This document shows, piece by piece, positions 1 through 8,457 of a stretch of 59,131 nucleotides of DNA. The position numbers and the translations under genes are program-made. The DNA is taken from assembly GCA_046160725.1 (NCBI GenBank), contig JBJXHB010000319.1, forward strand, positions 1-59,131, in the 5' to 3' direction. The stretch is from JBJXHB01 sp046160725. GTDB taxonomy: Bacteria; Pseudomonadota; Gammaproteobacteria; Burkholderiales; Burkholderiaceae_C. The notes under the pieces were generated by a model. That model was not told the DNA's origin. It did not search any database and worked only from the letters and a program-made list of their open reading frames with translations. Numbering within the stretch: position 1 is the first letter of the stretch; the number at the start of each line of letters is the position of its first letter.

Positions 1-852
1 CCGTGGCCTGGCCGCGGAACGCCCCGGCGCGGCTGGCGCCTTGCGTGCGGCATCGACGGCTTCGCCCGCCTCGATCGCCGCCAAGGCCCGGGCCGCGCGC
101 TGCAGCGCCGGCAGCACCGACGCCGCCTGCTGCAGCGGCAGGCGCATCACCGGCGCCTGCACGGCCACGCAGAGATTGGCACGGCGGCCGCCCGCCGGCA
201 CCTGCACGGCCACGCACAGCAGGCCGGGCAGGAACTCCTCGTTGTCGATGGCAAAGCCCTGGCGCTTGATGGCCCGGACCTCGGCCTCCAGGCGGTCGAA
301 GTCGGTCAGCGTCTGCGGCGTGTACGGCGCCAGCGGCGCATGGCGCAGCAACTGCCGCCGCTCGGCCGGCGTCATCTGCGCCAGCAGCATTTTGCCGCTG
401 GCCGAGCAGTGCACCGGCACGCGCGAGCCGGGATGCAGGTAGAAGCGCAGCGGCGCCGGCGTCTCCACCCGGTCCAGGTAGATCACCTCGCTGCCGCTGA
501 GCGCGGTGAGGTTGCAGCTCTCGCCGAGCTCGTCCACCAGGTGGCGCAGCACGGCATGGCGCGCGCCGTGGTGCGTGCTGTGGAACAGCAGGCTCTCGGC
601 AAAGCGGCGCAGCCGCGTGCCGGCGCGGTAGTGGCGGCCGTCGGCGCCGCGCTGCAGCAAGGCAGCACCCTCCAGCTGGGCCAGCATGCGGTGCAGCGTG
701 GCCTTGGCCATGCCGGTCTCGTCGACCAGCGCCGGCAGCGACACGCCCTGGTCCCGGGCTGCGATGCGCTCCAGCAGTGCGATCAGGCGCAGCGCCGGCG
801 TCGGGCCGTCGATCTGCGCCGGGCCTGCCTCCGTGCGCCGCTGGGTTGCCAT
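1..852 (-). CDS. IclR-family transcriptional regulator (C-terminus cut by window edge)
   Basis: DNA-binding regulator of the IclR family. The N-terminal winged helix-turn-helix lies at about residues 18-75, with recognition region ETGMAKATLHRMLAQLEG. The effector-binding domain follows and includes HPGSRVPVHCSASGKMLLA. ATG at 852 is the only good start. The frame is open for 284 codons to base 1, and the family is usually 250-280 residues, so only a few residues can be missing. It is transcribed away from xsc across a 157-bp gap that contains palindromes, so it is the natural candidate regulator of the sulfonate operon. That role is inferred from position; the ligand is unknown. Confidence 0.88.
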   Translation of the reverse strand, partial: MATQRRTEAGPAQIDGPTPALRLIALLERIAARDQGVSLPALVDETGMAKATLHRMLAQLEGAALLQRGADGRHYRAGTRLRRFAESLLFHSTHHGARHAVLRHLVDELGESCNLTALSGSEVIYLDRVETPAPLRFYLHPGSRVPVHCSASGKMLLAQMTPAERRQLLRHAPLAPYTPQTLTDFDRLEAEVRAIKRQGFAIDNEEFLPGLLCVAVQVPAGGRRANLCVAVQAPVMRLPLQQAASVLPALQRAARALAAIEAGEAVDAARKAPAAPGRSAARPR

Positions 853-1009
853 GAATGGATGTTAGTTCGGTTCCGGAAACAAGGACGAATCGTTCCATAA
901 ATCGACAGATTCTTTGACAGAATCGCGTGCCTTCCCGACCTGTCCACCGCCTGCCCGCCGCACGACCGCGCCGGCCGCGCGCCGGACCCCACTGCCAGGA
1001 GCCAGCCGC
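853..1009. promoter_or_regulatory. Divergent control region between iclR and xsc with palindromes
   Basis: This 157-bp region separates the divergent iclR and xsc genes. It holds a perfect TTCCGGAA palindrome at 871-878, an ACGA-A-TCGT palindrome at 885-893, and an inverted repeat GATTC...GAATC at 908-912/920-924. These are plausible operator half-sites for the adjacent IclR protein. Promoter elements cannot be assigned with confidence. The xsc ribosome-binding site AGGAG lies at 997-1001. Confidence 0.45.
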
Positions 1010-2830
1010 ATGAGCACCGCCGCCCCCACCTCCCGCCGCACCGTCGTCACCGGCGTGCAGAAGATGACGCCCTCCGAGGCCTTTGTCGAGACCCTGGTGG
1101 CCCAGGGCGTGGACACCATGTTCGGCATCATGGGCTCGGCCTTCATGGATGCGATGGACATCTTCGCGCCGGCCGGCATCACGCTGATCCCGGTGGTGCA
1201 CGAGCAGGGCGCGGGCCACATGGCCGACGGCTATGCACGGGTGTCGGGCCGGCACGGCGTGGTGATCGGCCAGAACGGCCCGGGCATCAGCAACTGCGTC
1301 ACCGCCATTGCGGCCGCCTATTGGGCCCACAGCCCGGTGGTCATCATCACGCCCGAGACCGGCACCATGGGCATGGGCCTGGGCGGCTTCCAGGAGGCCA
1401 ACCAGCTGCCGATGTTCCAGGAGTTCACGCGCTACCAGGGCCACGTGGTCAACCCCAAGCGCATGGCCGAGTTCGCCGGCCGCTGCTTCGACCGCGCCAT
1501 CTCCGAGATGGGGCCGACGCAGCTGAACATCCCGCGCGACTACTTCTACGGCGAGATCACCTGCGAGATCCCCAAGCCGATGCGCGTCGAGCGCGGCAGC
1601 GGCGGCGAGAACGGCCTGGCCGCAGCGGCCGAGCTGCTGGCCAGCGCGAAGTTCCCGGCCATCCTGGCCGGCGGCGGTGTGGTCATGGGCGACGCGGTCG
1701 AGGAGTGCAAGGCCCTGGCCGAGCGCCTGGGCGCGCCGGTGTGCACCGGCTATCTGCGCAACGACGCCTTCCCGGCCAAGCACCCGCTGTGGGCCGGCCC
1801 GCTGGGCTACCAGGGCAGCAAGGCGGCCATGAAGCTGATCGCGCAGGCCGACGTGGTGGTGGCGCTGGGCTCGCGCATGGGCCCCTTCGGCACCCTGCCC
1901 CAGCATGGCCTGGACTACTGGCCCAAGGACGCCCGGATCATCCAGATCGAGGCCGACCACACCAACCTGGGCCTGGTCAAGAAGATCACCGTCGGCATCC
2001 ATGGCGATGCCAAGGCGGTGGCCCGCGCGCTGCTGGCCCGCATCAGCGCCAAGGCGCTGGACTGCGACGCCAGCAAGGCCGAGCGTGCACAGCGTATTGC
2101 CGCCGAGAAGGCCGCCTGGGAGCAGGAGCTGGACGGCTGGACGCACGAGCGCGACGCCTACAGCCTGGACATGATCGAGGAGAACGGCAAGGAGACGCCT
2201 TTCTCCGGCGGCCAGTACCTGCACCCGCGCCAGGTGCTGCGCGAGCTGGAGAAGGCCATGCCGCCGCGGGTAATGGTGTCCACCGACATCGGCAACATCA
2301 ACTCGGTGGCCAACAGCTACCTGCGCTTCGACGAGCCGCGCAGCTTCTTCGCGCCGATGAGCTTCGGCAACTGCGGCTATGCGCTGCCCACCATCATCGG
2401 CGCCAAGGTCGCGGCGCCGGACCGCCCGGCCATCTCCTATGCCGGCGACGGCGCCTGGGGCATGAGCATGAGCGAGATCATGACCTGCGTGCGCCACGAC
2501 ATCCCGGTCACCGCGGTGGTGTTCCACAACCGGCAATGGGGCGCCGAGAAGAAGAACCAGGTCGACTTCTACAACCGCCGCTTCGTGGCCGGTGAGCTGG
2601 ACAACCAGAGCTTCGCCGGCATCGCGCAGGCCATGGGTGCCGAGGCCATCGTCGTCGACCGGCTGGAGGATGTCGGCCCGGCGCTGCGCAAGGCCATCGA
2701 CCTGCAGATGAACCAGCGCAAGACCTGCGTCATCGAGATCATGTGCACCCGCGAGCTGGGCGACCCGTTCCGGCGCGACGCCCTGTCCCGGCCGGTGCGC
2801 TTCCTGGACAAGTACAAGGACTACGTCTGA
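1010..2830 (+). CDS. xsc: Sulfoacetaldehyde acetyltransferase (Xsc)
   Basis: A thiamine-diphosphate enzyme (EC 2.3.3.15) that converts sulfoacetaldehyde plus phosphate into acetyl phosphate and sulfite. This is the desulfonation step in breakdown of taurine and related C2 sulfonates. The 607-residue product matches family length. Its N-terminal half has the Xsc-typical FGIMGSAFMDAMDIFAPAG, the catalytic Glu65 in HEQGAGHMADGYAR, and GQNGPGISNCVTAIAAAYW. The C-terminal ThDP/Mg site GDGAWGMSMSE...N lies near residues 478-505. ATG 1010 is chosen over an in-frame TTG at 914 because AGGAG sits 8 bases before it and family homology starts soon after. pta follows 4 bases downstream. The enzymes that make sulfoacetaldehyde are not in this window. 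Confidence 0.96.
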   Translation: MSTAAPTSRRTVVTGVQKMTPSEAFVETLVAQGVDTMFGIMGSAFMDAMDIFAPAGITLIPVVHEQGAGHMADGYARVSGRHGVVIGQNGPGISNCVTAIAAAYWAHSPVVIITPETGTMGMGLGGFQEANQLPMFQEFTRYQGHVVNPKRMAEFAGRCFDRAISEMGPTQLNIPRDYFYGEITCEIPKPMRVERGSGGENGLAAAAELLASAKFPAILAGGGVVMGDAVEECKALAERLGAPVCTGYLRNDAFPAKHPLWAGPLGYQGSKAAMKLIAQADVVVALGSRMGPFGTLPQHGLDYWPKDARIIQIEADHTNLGLVKKITVGIHGDAKAVARALLARISAKALDCDASKAERAQRIAAEKAAWEQELDGWTHERDAYSLDMIEENGKETPFSGGQYLHPRQVLRELEKAMPPRVMVSTDIGNINSVANSYLRFDEPRSFFAPMSFGNCGYALPTIIGAKVAAPDRPAISYAGDGAWGMSMSEIMTCVRHDIPVTAVVFHNRQWGAEKKNQVDFYNRRFVAGELDNQSFAGIAQAMGAEAIVVDRLEDVGPALRKAIDLQMNQRKTCVIEIMCTRELGDPFRRDALSRPVRFLDKYKDYV

Positions 2831-2834
2831 TCCC

Positions 2835-3773
2835 GTGGTGCTGACCACGCACCCGCGGCTGGCGGCGCTGGTCGACGCCGCCCGGGCGCGGGCGGCGCAG
2901 CAGGGCCCGCGCCGCGTGGGCCTGGTGTACCCCTGCGATGCAGCGGCGCTGGCCAGCGCCCGCCAAGCCCGCGACGCCGGCATCGCGCTGCCGGTGCTGG
3001 TCGGCCCGCGCGAGACCATCCTGCGGGCGGCCGGCGAGGCCGGCATCGCCATCGACGACCTGGAGCTGGTGCCGACGGCCGACAGTGGCCGCGCCGCGGC
3101 CGCCCAGGCCGTGGCCGAGGTGCAGCGCGGCGCGCTGGCGGCCCTGATGAAGGGTTCGCTGCACACCGACGAGCTGATGTCCGCGGTGGTTGACCGCCAG
3201 CACGGCCTGCGCGGCGAGCGGCGCATCAGCCATGCCTTCGTCTTCGACCTGCCGCGCTATCCCAAGCTGCTGGCGCTGGCCGACTGCGTGGTCAACATCG
3301 CGCCCGACCTGCGCACCAAGCAGGACATCTTGCTCAACGCCGTGCAGATGCTGCGCGGCATCGGCGTCATGGCGCCGCAGGTGGGCATCGTGGCCGCGGT
3401 CGAGTCGGTCAACCCGGCCATACCGGCGACGCTGGATGCCCAGGCGCTGGTTGCTTGGGCCACCGCCGGCGCCCTGGGCGACGCGCTGGTTGAGGGGCCG
3501 TTCGGCTTTGACAATGCCTTCAGCGCCGAGGCCGCGCGCATCAAGAACATGGACTCCCGGGTCGCCGGCAATGCCGACCTGCTGCTGATGCCGGACCTGA
3601 ATGCGGGCAACATGCTGTACAAGAGCTTTGTCTATGTCGGCGCCGGCGACTGCGCCGGGTTGGTGCTGGGTGCCCGCGTGCCCATCGTGCTGACCTCGCG
3701 TGCCGACTCCCTGCAGGCCCGGCTGGCATCGCTGGCCCTGGCGGTGCTGACCTCGGAGAAACTGGCCCCATGA
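2835..3773 (+). CDS. pta: Phosphate acetyltransferase
   Basis: Expected to convert the acetyl phosphate released by Xsc into acetyl-CoA. The 312-residue protein is a single phosphate acetyl/butyryl-transferase domain without the N-terminal extension of long Pta enzymes. Typical segments are MKGSLHTDELMSAVVD and RRISHAFVFDLPRYPK near the middle, and ALVEGPFGFDNAFS and LLMPDLNAGNMLYKS towards the C-terminus. It starts with GTG 4 bases after xsc and its stop overlaps the ATG of the next gene (ATGA), so it is translationally coupled on both sides. A Pta next to Xsc is the known arrangement in taurine-degrading bacteria. Phosphotransbutyrylase activity cannot be excluded from sequence, but the neighbour settles the likely role. 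Confidence 0.92.
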   Translation: MVLTTHPRLAALVDAARARAAQQGPRRVGLVYPCDAAALASARQARDAGIALPVLVGPRETILRAAGEAGIAIDDLELVPTADSGRAAAAQAVAEVQRGALAALMKGSLHTDELMSAVVDRQHGLRGERRISHAFVFDLPRYPKLLALADCVVNIAPDLRTKQDILLNAVQMLRGIGVMAPQVGIVAAVESVNPAIPATLDAQALVAWATAGALGDALVEGPFGFDNAFSAEAARIKNMDSRVAGNADLLLMPDLNAGNMLYKSFVYVGAGDCAGLVLGARVPIVLTSRADSLQARLASLALAVLTSEKLAP

Positions 3774-6670
3774 GCGACCCGATCCACGACCCCTGCGCGC
3801 CGCCGCAGCCCGGCGCCACGACCGAGGTCAAGACCACGACCTGCTACATGTGCGCCTGCCGCTGCGGCATCCGGGTGCACCTGCGCGACGCGGGCAAGGG
3901 CGAGGGGCCACAGGTGCGCTACATCGAGGGCAACCCCGAGCACCCGCTGAACAAGGGCGTGCTGTGTGCCAAAGGCTCCTCCGGCATCATGAAGCAGTAC
4001 TCGCCGGCGCGGCTGACCCAGCCGCTGCGGCGCAAGGCCGGCAGCGAGCGCGGCAGCGGCGAGTTCGAGCCGATCAGCTGGGACGAGACCTTCCGCATCC
4101 TGGAGGACCGGCTGCGCCATCTGCGCAGCACCGACCCGAAGCGCTTTGCGCTGTTCACCGGCCGCGACCAGATGCAGGCCCTGACCGGCCTGTTTGCGCG
4201 CCAGTTCGGCACCCCCAACTACGCGGCGCACGGTGGGTTCTGCTCGGTCAACATGGCCGCCGGCATGATCTACACCATCGGCGGCAGCTTCTGGGAATTC
4301 GGCGGGCCCGACCTGGACCGGGCCAAGCTTTTCGTGATGATCGGCACCGCCGAGGACCACCACAGCAACCCGATGAAGACGGCGCTGAGCAAGTTCAAGC
4401 GCAACGGCGGCCGCTTCATCGCCATCAACCCGATCCGTACCGGCTATGCCGCGATTGCCGACGAGTGGATCCCGATCCGCCCCGGCACCGACGGCGCGCT
4501 GTTCATGGCCATCATCCGCGAGTTGATCGCGCTCGGCCTGTACGACCGCGACTTCGTGGCCCGCTACACCAACGGCGGCCAGCTGGTGAACCAGGACCCG
4601 GCCAGCGACGACTTCGGCATGATGATGCGCAACCCGGACGGCGACGTCGTCAACCCGCTGCGCCATCACAACTTCTACTGGTGGGACCGCCACGGCGGCC
4701 GGCCCGTCGCCGACCATGCCGAGGGCACGGACCCGGCGCTGTTCGGCCGCTTCGACATGCCGGACGGCACGCCGGTCAAGCCCGCGTTCCAGCTGCTGGA
4801 GGACCGGGTGCGCGACTGCACGCCGGAATGGGCCGAGGCCATCACCGGCATCCCGGCCGCCACCATCCGCCGTCTGGCGCACGAGATGGGCGTCACGGCG
4901 CGTGACCAGACCATCGAGCTGCCGATCGCCTGGACCGACTGGTGGGGCCGCGAGCACAAGTGCGTCAAGGGCAACCCGGTGGCCTTCCATGCCATGCGCG
5001 GGCTGGCGGCGCACAGCAACGGCTTCCAGTCGATCCGAGCACTGGCCATCCTGATGAGCCTGCTGGGCACCATCGACCGGCCGGGCGGCTTCCGCCACAA
5101 GGCGCCCTACCCGCGCGCCGTGCCGCCAAACGCGCGGCCGCCCAAGGGCCCGGCGTCGATCAAGCCCGACACGCCGCTGGACGCACCGCCTCTGGGCTGG
5201 GTCGAGACGCCCGCCGACCTGTGCGTGGACGACGCCGGTGAGCCGGTGCGCATCGACAAGGGCTTCTCCTGGGAGTACCCGTTCTCGGCCCACGGGCTGA
5301 TGCACAACGTCATCACCAACGCCTGGCGCGGCGACCCCTACCCGATCGACACGCTGATGCTGTTCATGGCCAACATGGCCTGGAACTCCACCATGAACAC
5401 CTCCGGTGTGCGGCAGATGCTCACCGACAAGGGCGCGGACGGGCAGTACAGGATCCCGTTCATCGTGGTGTGCGACGCCTTCCAGAGCGAGACAACGGCC
5501 TTTGCCGACCTGATCCTGCCGGACACCACCTACCTGGAGCGGCACGACGCGATGTCGATGCTGGACCGGCCGATCAGCGAGTTCGACGGCCCCTGCGACT
5601 CGGTGCGGGTGCCGGTGGTCGCGCCGCTGGGCCAGTGCAAGCCGTTTCAGGAGGTGCTGGTGGAGCTGGGCTCGCGTCTCAAGCTGCCAGCCTTCACCAC
5701 CGCCGAGGGCGGGCGCAAGTACAAGGACTATCCGGACTTCGTGGTGCGTTACGAGACCGCCCCCGGCAGCGGCATCGGCTTTCTCACCGGCTGGCGCGGT
5801 GCCGACGGGCAGCAGTCCATGCGCGGCGCACCGAACCCCCGCCAGTGGGAGATGTACGCCGCCAACAACTGCGTGCACCACCATGCGATGCCGCCGGAGC
5901 ACCAGTACATGCGCAACTGGAACCGCGGCTATCTGCACTGGGCGCGCGACGTCGGCCTGCGCCGCGACGTGGACCCGATCACCATCCACCTGTACTCCGA
6001 GTTCATGCAGCGCTTCCGGCTGGCGGCCCAGGGCAAGGGCAGCGGGCGCCAGCCGCCGGACCGGCTGCGCGACCGACTGGCCACCTATTTCGACCCGCTG
6101 CCGTTCTGGTACGCACCGCTTGAGGTGCAGGCCAGCGACAAACAGGCCTACCCGCTGGCCGCGGTGACCCAGCGGCCGATGGCGATGTACCACTCGTGGG
6201 ACTCGCAGAACGCCTGGCTGCGCCAGATCCATACCCACAACTACCTGCACGTCAACCCGAAGACGGCCCTGGCCGCCGGCATTGCCGACGACGCCTGGAT
6301 GTGGGTCGAGTCGGCCTGGGGCCAGGTGCGCTGCCAGTGCCGCCACAGCGAGGCGGTGGAGCCCGGCACGGTCTGGACCTGGAACGCCATCGGCAAGTCC
6401 AAGGGCGCGTGGGCGCTGTCGGACACGGCCAACGAGTCCGAACGCGGCTTCCTGCTGAACCACCTCATCAGCGAGGAGTTGCCCGGCGGGCTGTCCAACT
6501 CCGACCCCATCACCGGCCAGGCCGGCTGGTACGACGTGCGCGTGCGCATCCGCCCCGCCGGGCTGGACGAGCCGAGGCAGAGCTGGCCGCAGTTCGACAG
6601 CGTGCCCGCCCTGCCCGGCACGCGCCCCGCGCCACGCTGGCGCGCCTGGTTCGCGGGGAGAGCCGAATGA
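3770..6670 (+). CDS. soeA: Molybdopterin oxidoreductase, probable sulfite dehydrogenase SoeA
   Basis: Catalytic subunit of a DMSO-reductase-family complex, 966 residues. The N-terminal [4Fe-4S] ligands are Cys25, Cys28, Cys32 and Cys66 (CYMCACRCGI ... GVLCAKGSS). A large Mo-bis-MGD body and a C-terminal molydopterin-dinucleotide-binding domain follow. No Tat signal precedes the cysteines, so the enzyme should face the cytoplasm. Size, lack of signal, the FeS and DmsC-like partners directly downstream, and the link to sulfite-releasing Xsc all fit SoeABC, the cytoplasmic quinone-linked sulfite dehydrogenase described in Allochromatium and Ruegeria. Its start overlaps the pta stop. Another substrate for this large family is possible, but the context argues for sulfite. 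Confidence 0.85.
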   Translation: MSDPIHDPCAPPQPGATTEVKTTTCYMCACRCGIRVHLRDAGKGEGPQVRYIEGNPEHPLNKGVLCAKGSSGIMKQYSPARLTQPLRRKAGSERGSGEFEPISWDETFRILEDRLRHLRSTDPKRFALFTGRDQMQALTGLFARQFGTPNYAAHGGFCSVNMAAGMIYTIGGSFWEFGGPDLDRAKLFVMIGTAEDHHSNPMKTALSKFKRNGGRFIAINPIRTGYAAIADEWIPIRPGTDGALFMAIIRELIALGLYDRDFVARYTNGGQLVNQDPASDDFGMMMRNPDGDVVNPLRHHNFYWWDRHGGRPVADHAEGTDPALFGRFDMPDGTPVKPAFQLLEDRVRDCTPEWAEAITGIPAATIRRLAHEMGVTARDQTIELPIAWTDWWGREHKCVKGNPVAFHAMRGLAAHSNGFQSIRALAILMSLLGTIDRPGGFRHKAPYPRAVPPNARPPKGPASIKPDTPLDAPPLGWVETPADLCVDDAGEPVRIDKGFSWEYPFSAHGLMHNVITNAWRGDPYPIDTLMLFMANMAWNSTMNTSGVRQMLTDKGADGQYRIPFIVVCDAFQSETTAFADLILPDTTYLERHDAMSMLDRPISEFDGPCDSVRVPVVAPLGQCKPFQEVLVELGSRLKLPAFTTAEGGRKYKDYPDFVVRYETAPGSGIGFLTGWRGADGQQSMRGAPNPRQWEMYAANNCVHHHAMPPEHQYMRNWNRGYLHWARDVGLRRDVDPITIHLYSEFMQRFRLAAQGKGSGRQPPDRLRDRLATYFDPLPFWYAPLEVQASDKQAYPLAAVTQRPMAMYHSWDSQNAWLRQIHTHNYLHVNPKTALAAGIADDAWMWVESAWGQVRCQCRHSEAVEPGTVWTWNAIGKSKGAWALSDTANESERGFLLNHLISEELPGGLSNSDPITGQAGWYDVRVRIRPAGLDEPRQSWPQFDSVPALPGTRPAPRWRAWFAGRAE

Positions 6671-6689
6671 GCACCGCACGGCCGGTCCG

Positions 6690-6740
6690 AAGGTGCTCGC
6701 TCCCCCTCTGGGGGGCGGCGCGCAGCGCCAAGGGGGTCAT
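6690..6740 (+). repeat. REP-like double hairpin between soeA and soeB, carrying the soeB ribosome-binding site
   Basis: The soeA-soeB gap holds two adjacent perfect hairpins: CCCCC-TCT-GGGGG (6702-6714) and GGCGC-GCA-GCGCC (6717-6729). AGGGGG (6731-6736) follows, just before the soeB ATG. The same CCCCCT can instead pair with AGGGGG and hide the ribosome-binding site. From memory, elements of this shape are scattered between genes in Comamonadaceae; no copy count was made here. It may be a passive repeat or may tune soeB translation. Confidence 0.6.
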
Positions 6741-7469
6741 ATGAGCAAGCAACTCGCCCTGGTCATCGACCTGAACGTCTGCGTTGGCTGCCATGCCTGC
6801 GTCACCAGCTGCAAGCAATGGAACACCTCGGGCAGCGCCGGCCCGCTGCTGGACGACAGCGCCTATGGCGCCGACCCCACGGGCACCTTCTTCAACCGGG
6901 TGCTGAGCTTCGAGGTCGGCGCCTACCCGGACACCCAGACGGTCCACTTCCCCAAGAGCTGCCTGCACTGCGAGGACCCGCCCTGCGTGCCGGTGTGCCC
7001 GACCGGCGCCAGCTACAAGCGCGCTGAGGACGGCATCGTGCTGGTCGACTACGACAAGTGCATCGGCTGCAAGTACTGCGCCTGGGCCTGCCCCTATGGC
7101 GTGCGCGAGATCGACGAGAAACGCCAGGTGATGACGAAGTGCACCCTGTGCGTGGACCGCATCGGCGACAAGACCCTCCCCGAGGCCGAGCGCAAGCCCG
7201 CCTGTGTGCTTGCCTGCCCGACGAACGCCCGCCTCTTCGGCGACGTGCATGACCCGGACTCGGAGGTGTCGGTCGCCATCCGCGAGCGCGGCGGCTATGC
7301 GCTGATGCCGGAGCTTGGCACCCAGCCAGCCAACCACTACCTGCCGCGTCGCCGCACGCCGGCCAGCACCGACCCGCAGCAGGTGGTGCGCGAGGTCAAC
7401 CCGCTGCGCGTGGAGGGTCGCGAGCCGGCCACGCCAGGCGCACCGTTGTCGGCCGACTGGGAGCATTGA
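6741..7469 (+). CDS. soeB: Four-cluster ferredoxin-type subunit, probable SoeB
   Basis: Electron-transfer subunit of 242 residues that should carry four [4Fe-4S] clusters from the Mo subunit to the membrane anchor. The cysteine groups are Cys14-Cys17-Cys20-Cys24 (CVGCHACVTSC), then CLHCEDPPCVPVCP, CIGCKYCAWACPYG and CTLCVDR paired with CVLACPTNA, in the DmsB/PhsB order. There is no signal peptide, consistent with a cytoplasmic complex. The start at ATG 6741 is supported by the AGGGGG just upstream and by the conserved MSKQLALVIDLNVCVGC opening. The tail of about 50 residues after the last cluster is not conserved-looking. It is followed by soeC after 2 bases. Confidence 0.87.
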   Translation: MSKQLALVIDLNVCVGCHACVTSCKQWNTSGSAGPLLDDSAYGADPTGTFFNRVLSFEVGAYPDTQTVHFPKSCLHCEDPPCVPVCPTGASYKRAEDGIVLVDYDKCIGCKYCAWACPYGVREIDEKRQVMTKCTLCVDRIGDKTLPEAERKPACVLACPTNARLFGDVHDPDSEVSVAIRERGGYALMPELGTQPANHYLPRRRTPASTDPQQVVREVNPLRVEGREPATPGAPLSADWEH

Positions 7470-7471
7470 GC

Positions 7472-8407
7472 ATGCATCCGCCCTGGTCGATGATCTTCTT
7501 CACCACCCTGGCCGGCATGGCGCAGGGCCTGATGCTTGCCCTGGTGGGCGCCGAGGTCGCCGAGGCGCTCGGCGTGACACCCCTGCCGGGCTCACTGCGC
7601 CTGGCCGGCGCAGCCGCCGTATTGGCGCTGGGCGGCACCGGGTTGGCCGCGGCCGCCTTCCACCTCGGGCATCCATTGCGCGCCTGGCGGGCCGCTGCCA
7701 TGTGGCGCACCTCCTGGCTGTCGCGCGAGGTCATCGTGCTGCCGCTGTTCCTGGGCCTGACGCTGGCCTGGGCACTGGCACATGTCGCATCGTGGCCCTT
7801 GCCGCTGAAGTTGGGGCTGGGCCTGGCGGCCGCGGTGTCGGCCATCGCCTTGTATGTCTGCACCGGCATGATCTACGGCGCGGTCAAGGCCATGCGCGAA
7901 TGGGCCACGCCGATGACGCCGTTGAACTTCGGCATCCTCGGCGCCGCCTCCGGGCTGCTGCTGGCGGCCACCATGGCCGCCGTGCTGGCGCCGGCCTTCA
8001 CCACCGCCTTCGCCATGGTCGCGCTGAGTCTGACCATCGTCGGCGCGGCCACCCGCGGCCTGACCGCCTGGCGCAACCATCACCTGGTGCCCAAGACCAC
8101 GCTGCAGAGCGCCATCGGCGTGCGCCACCCCCGCATCGTGCAGACGTCCCAAGGCACGATGGCGCCCACCTTCAACACCCGCGAGTTCTTCCACGGCCGC
8201 AGCGCGGCGGTCGTCACACGCGTGCGCTGGGCCGCCGCCGTGCTCGGCTTTGCCCTGCCCGCCGCCGCATTGGCCGCGCTGCCGCCCAGCGTCGCGCTGC
8301 TGGCCCCACTGGCGGTGCTGCAGTGGCTGGGCCTGCTGGCCGAGCGATGGATGTTCTTCGCCGAGGCGCGGCATCCGCAGAACCTGTATCAGCAGCGCGT
8401 CGGGTAG
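7472..8407 (+). CDS. soeC: DmsC-like membrane anchor, probable SoeC
   Basis: Integral membrane subunit of 311 residues, very hydrophobic, with about eight predicted transmembrane segments. It belongs to the DmsC/anchor family and should pass electrons from SoeB to quinone. The segment AFHLGHPLRAWRAAAMWRTS after the second helix and EVIVLPLF are typical of DmsC-type anchors. ATG 7472 lies 2 bases after soeB and is preferred to an upstream TTG. It ends the operon; the next gene is convergent, 50 bases away, with no clear T-tailed terminator between them. Confidence 0.84.
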   Translation: MHPPWSMIFFTTLAGMAQGLMLALVGAEVAEALGVTPLPGSLRLAGAAAVLALGGTGLAAAAFHLGHPLRAWRAAAMWRTSWLSREVIVLPLFLGLTLAWALAHVASWPLPLKLGLGLAAAVSAIALYVCTGMIYGAVKAMREWATPMTPLNFGILGAASGLLLAATMAAVLAPAFTTAFAMVALSLTIVGAATRGLTAWRNHHLVPKTTLQSAIGVRHPRIVQTSQGTMAPTFNTREFFHGRSAAVVTRVRWAAAVLGFALPAAALAALPPSVALLAPLAVLQWLGLLAERWMFFAEARHPQNLYQQRVG

Positions 8408-8457
8408 GCGGGCGCCAGGCCCGGCGCGACGCCATCTGGCACCCACGGCGCCGGCGC

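Noticed and set aside
3770..6670. Mo subunit as a periplasmic thiosulfate/polysulfide reductase or arsenite oxidase
   Set aside because: No Tat signal precedes the FeS cysteines, and the Xsc-Pta context favours cytoplasmic sulfite oxidation.
3632..6679. A 1015-residue open frame on the minus strand
   Set aside because: It lies opposite soeA, is extremely rich in Ala, Arg, Gly and His with no recognisable domain, and arises from GC codon bias. The plus-strand frame has clear Mo-enzyme motifs.
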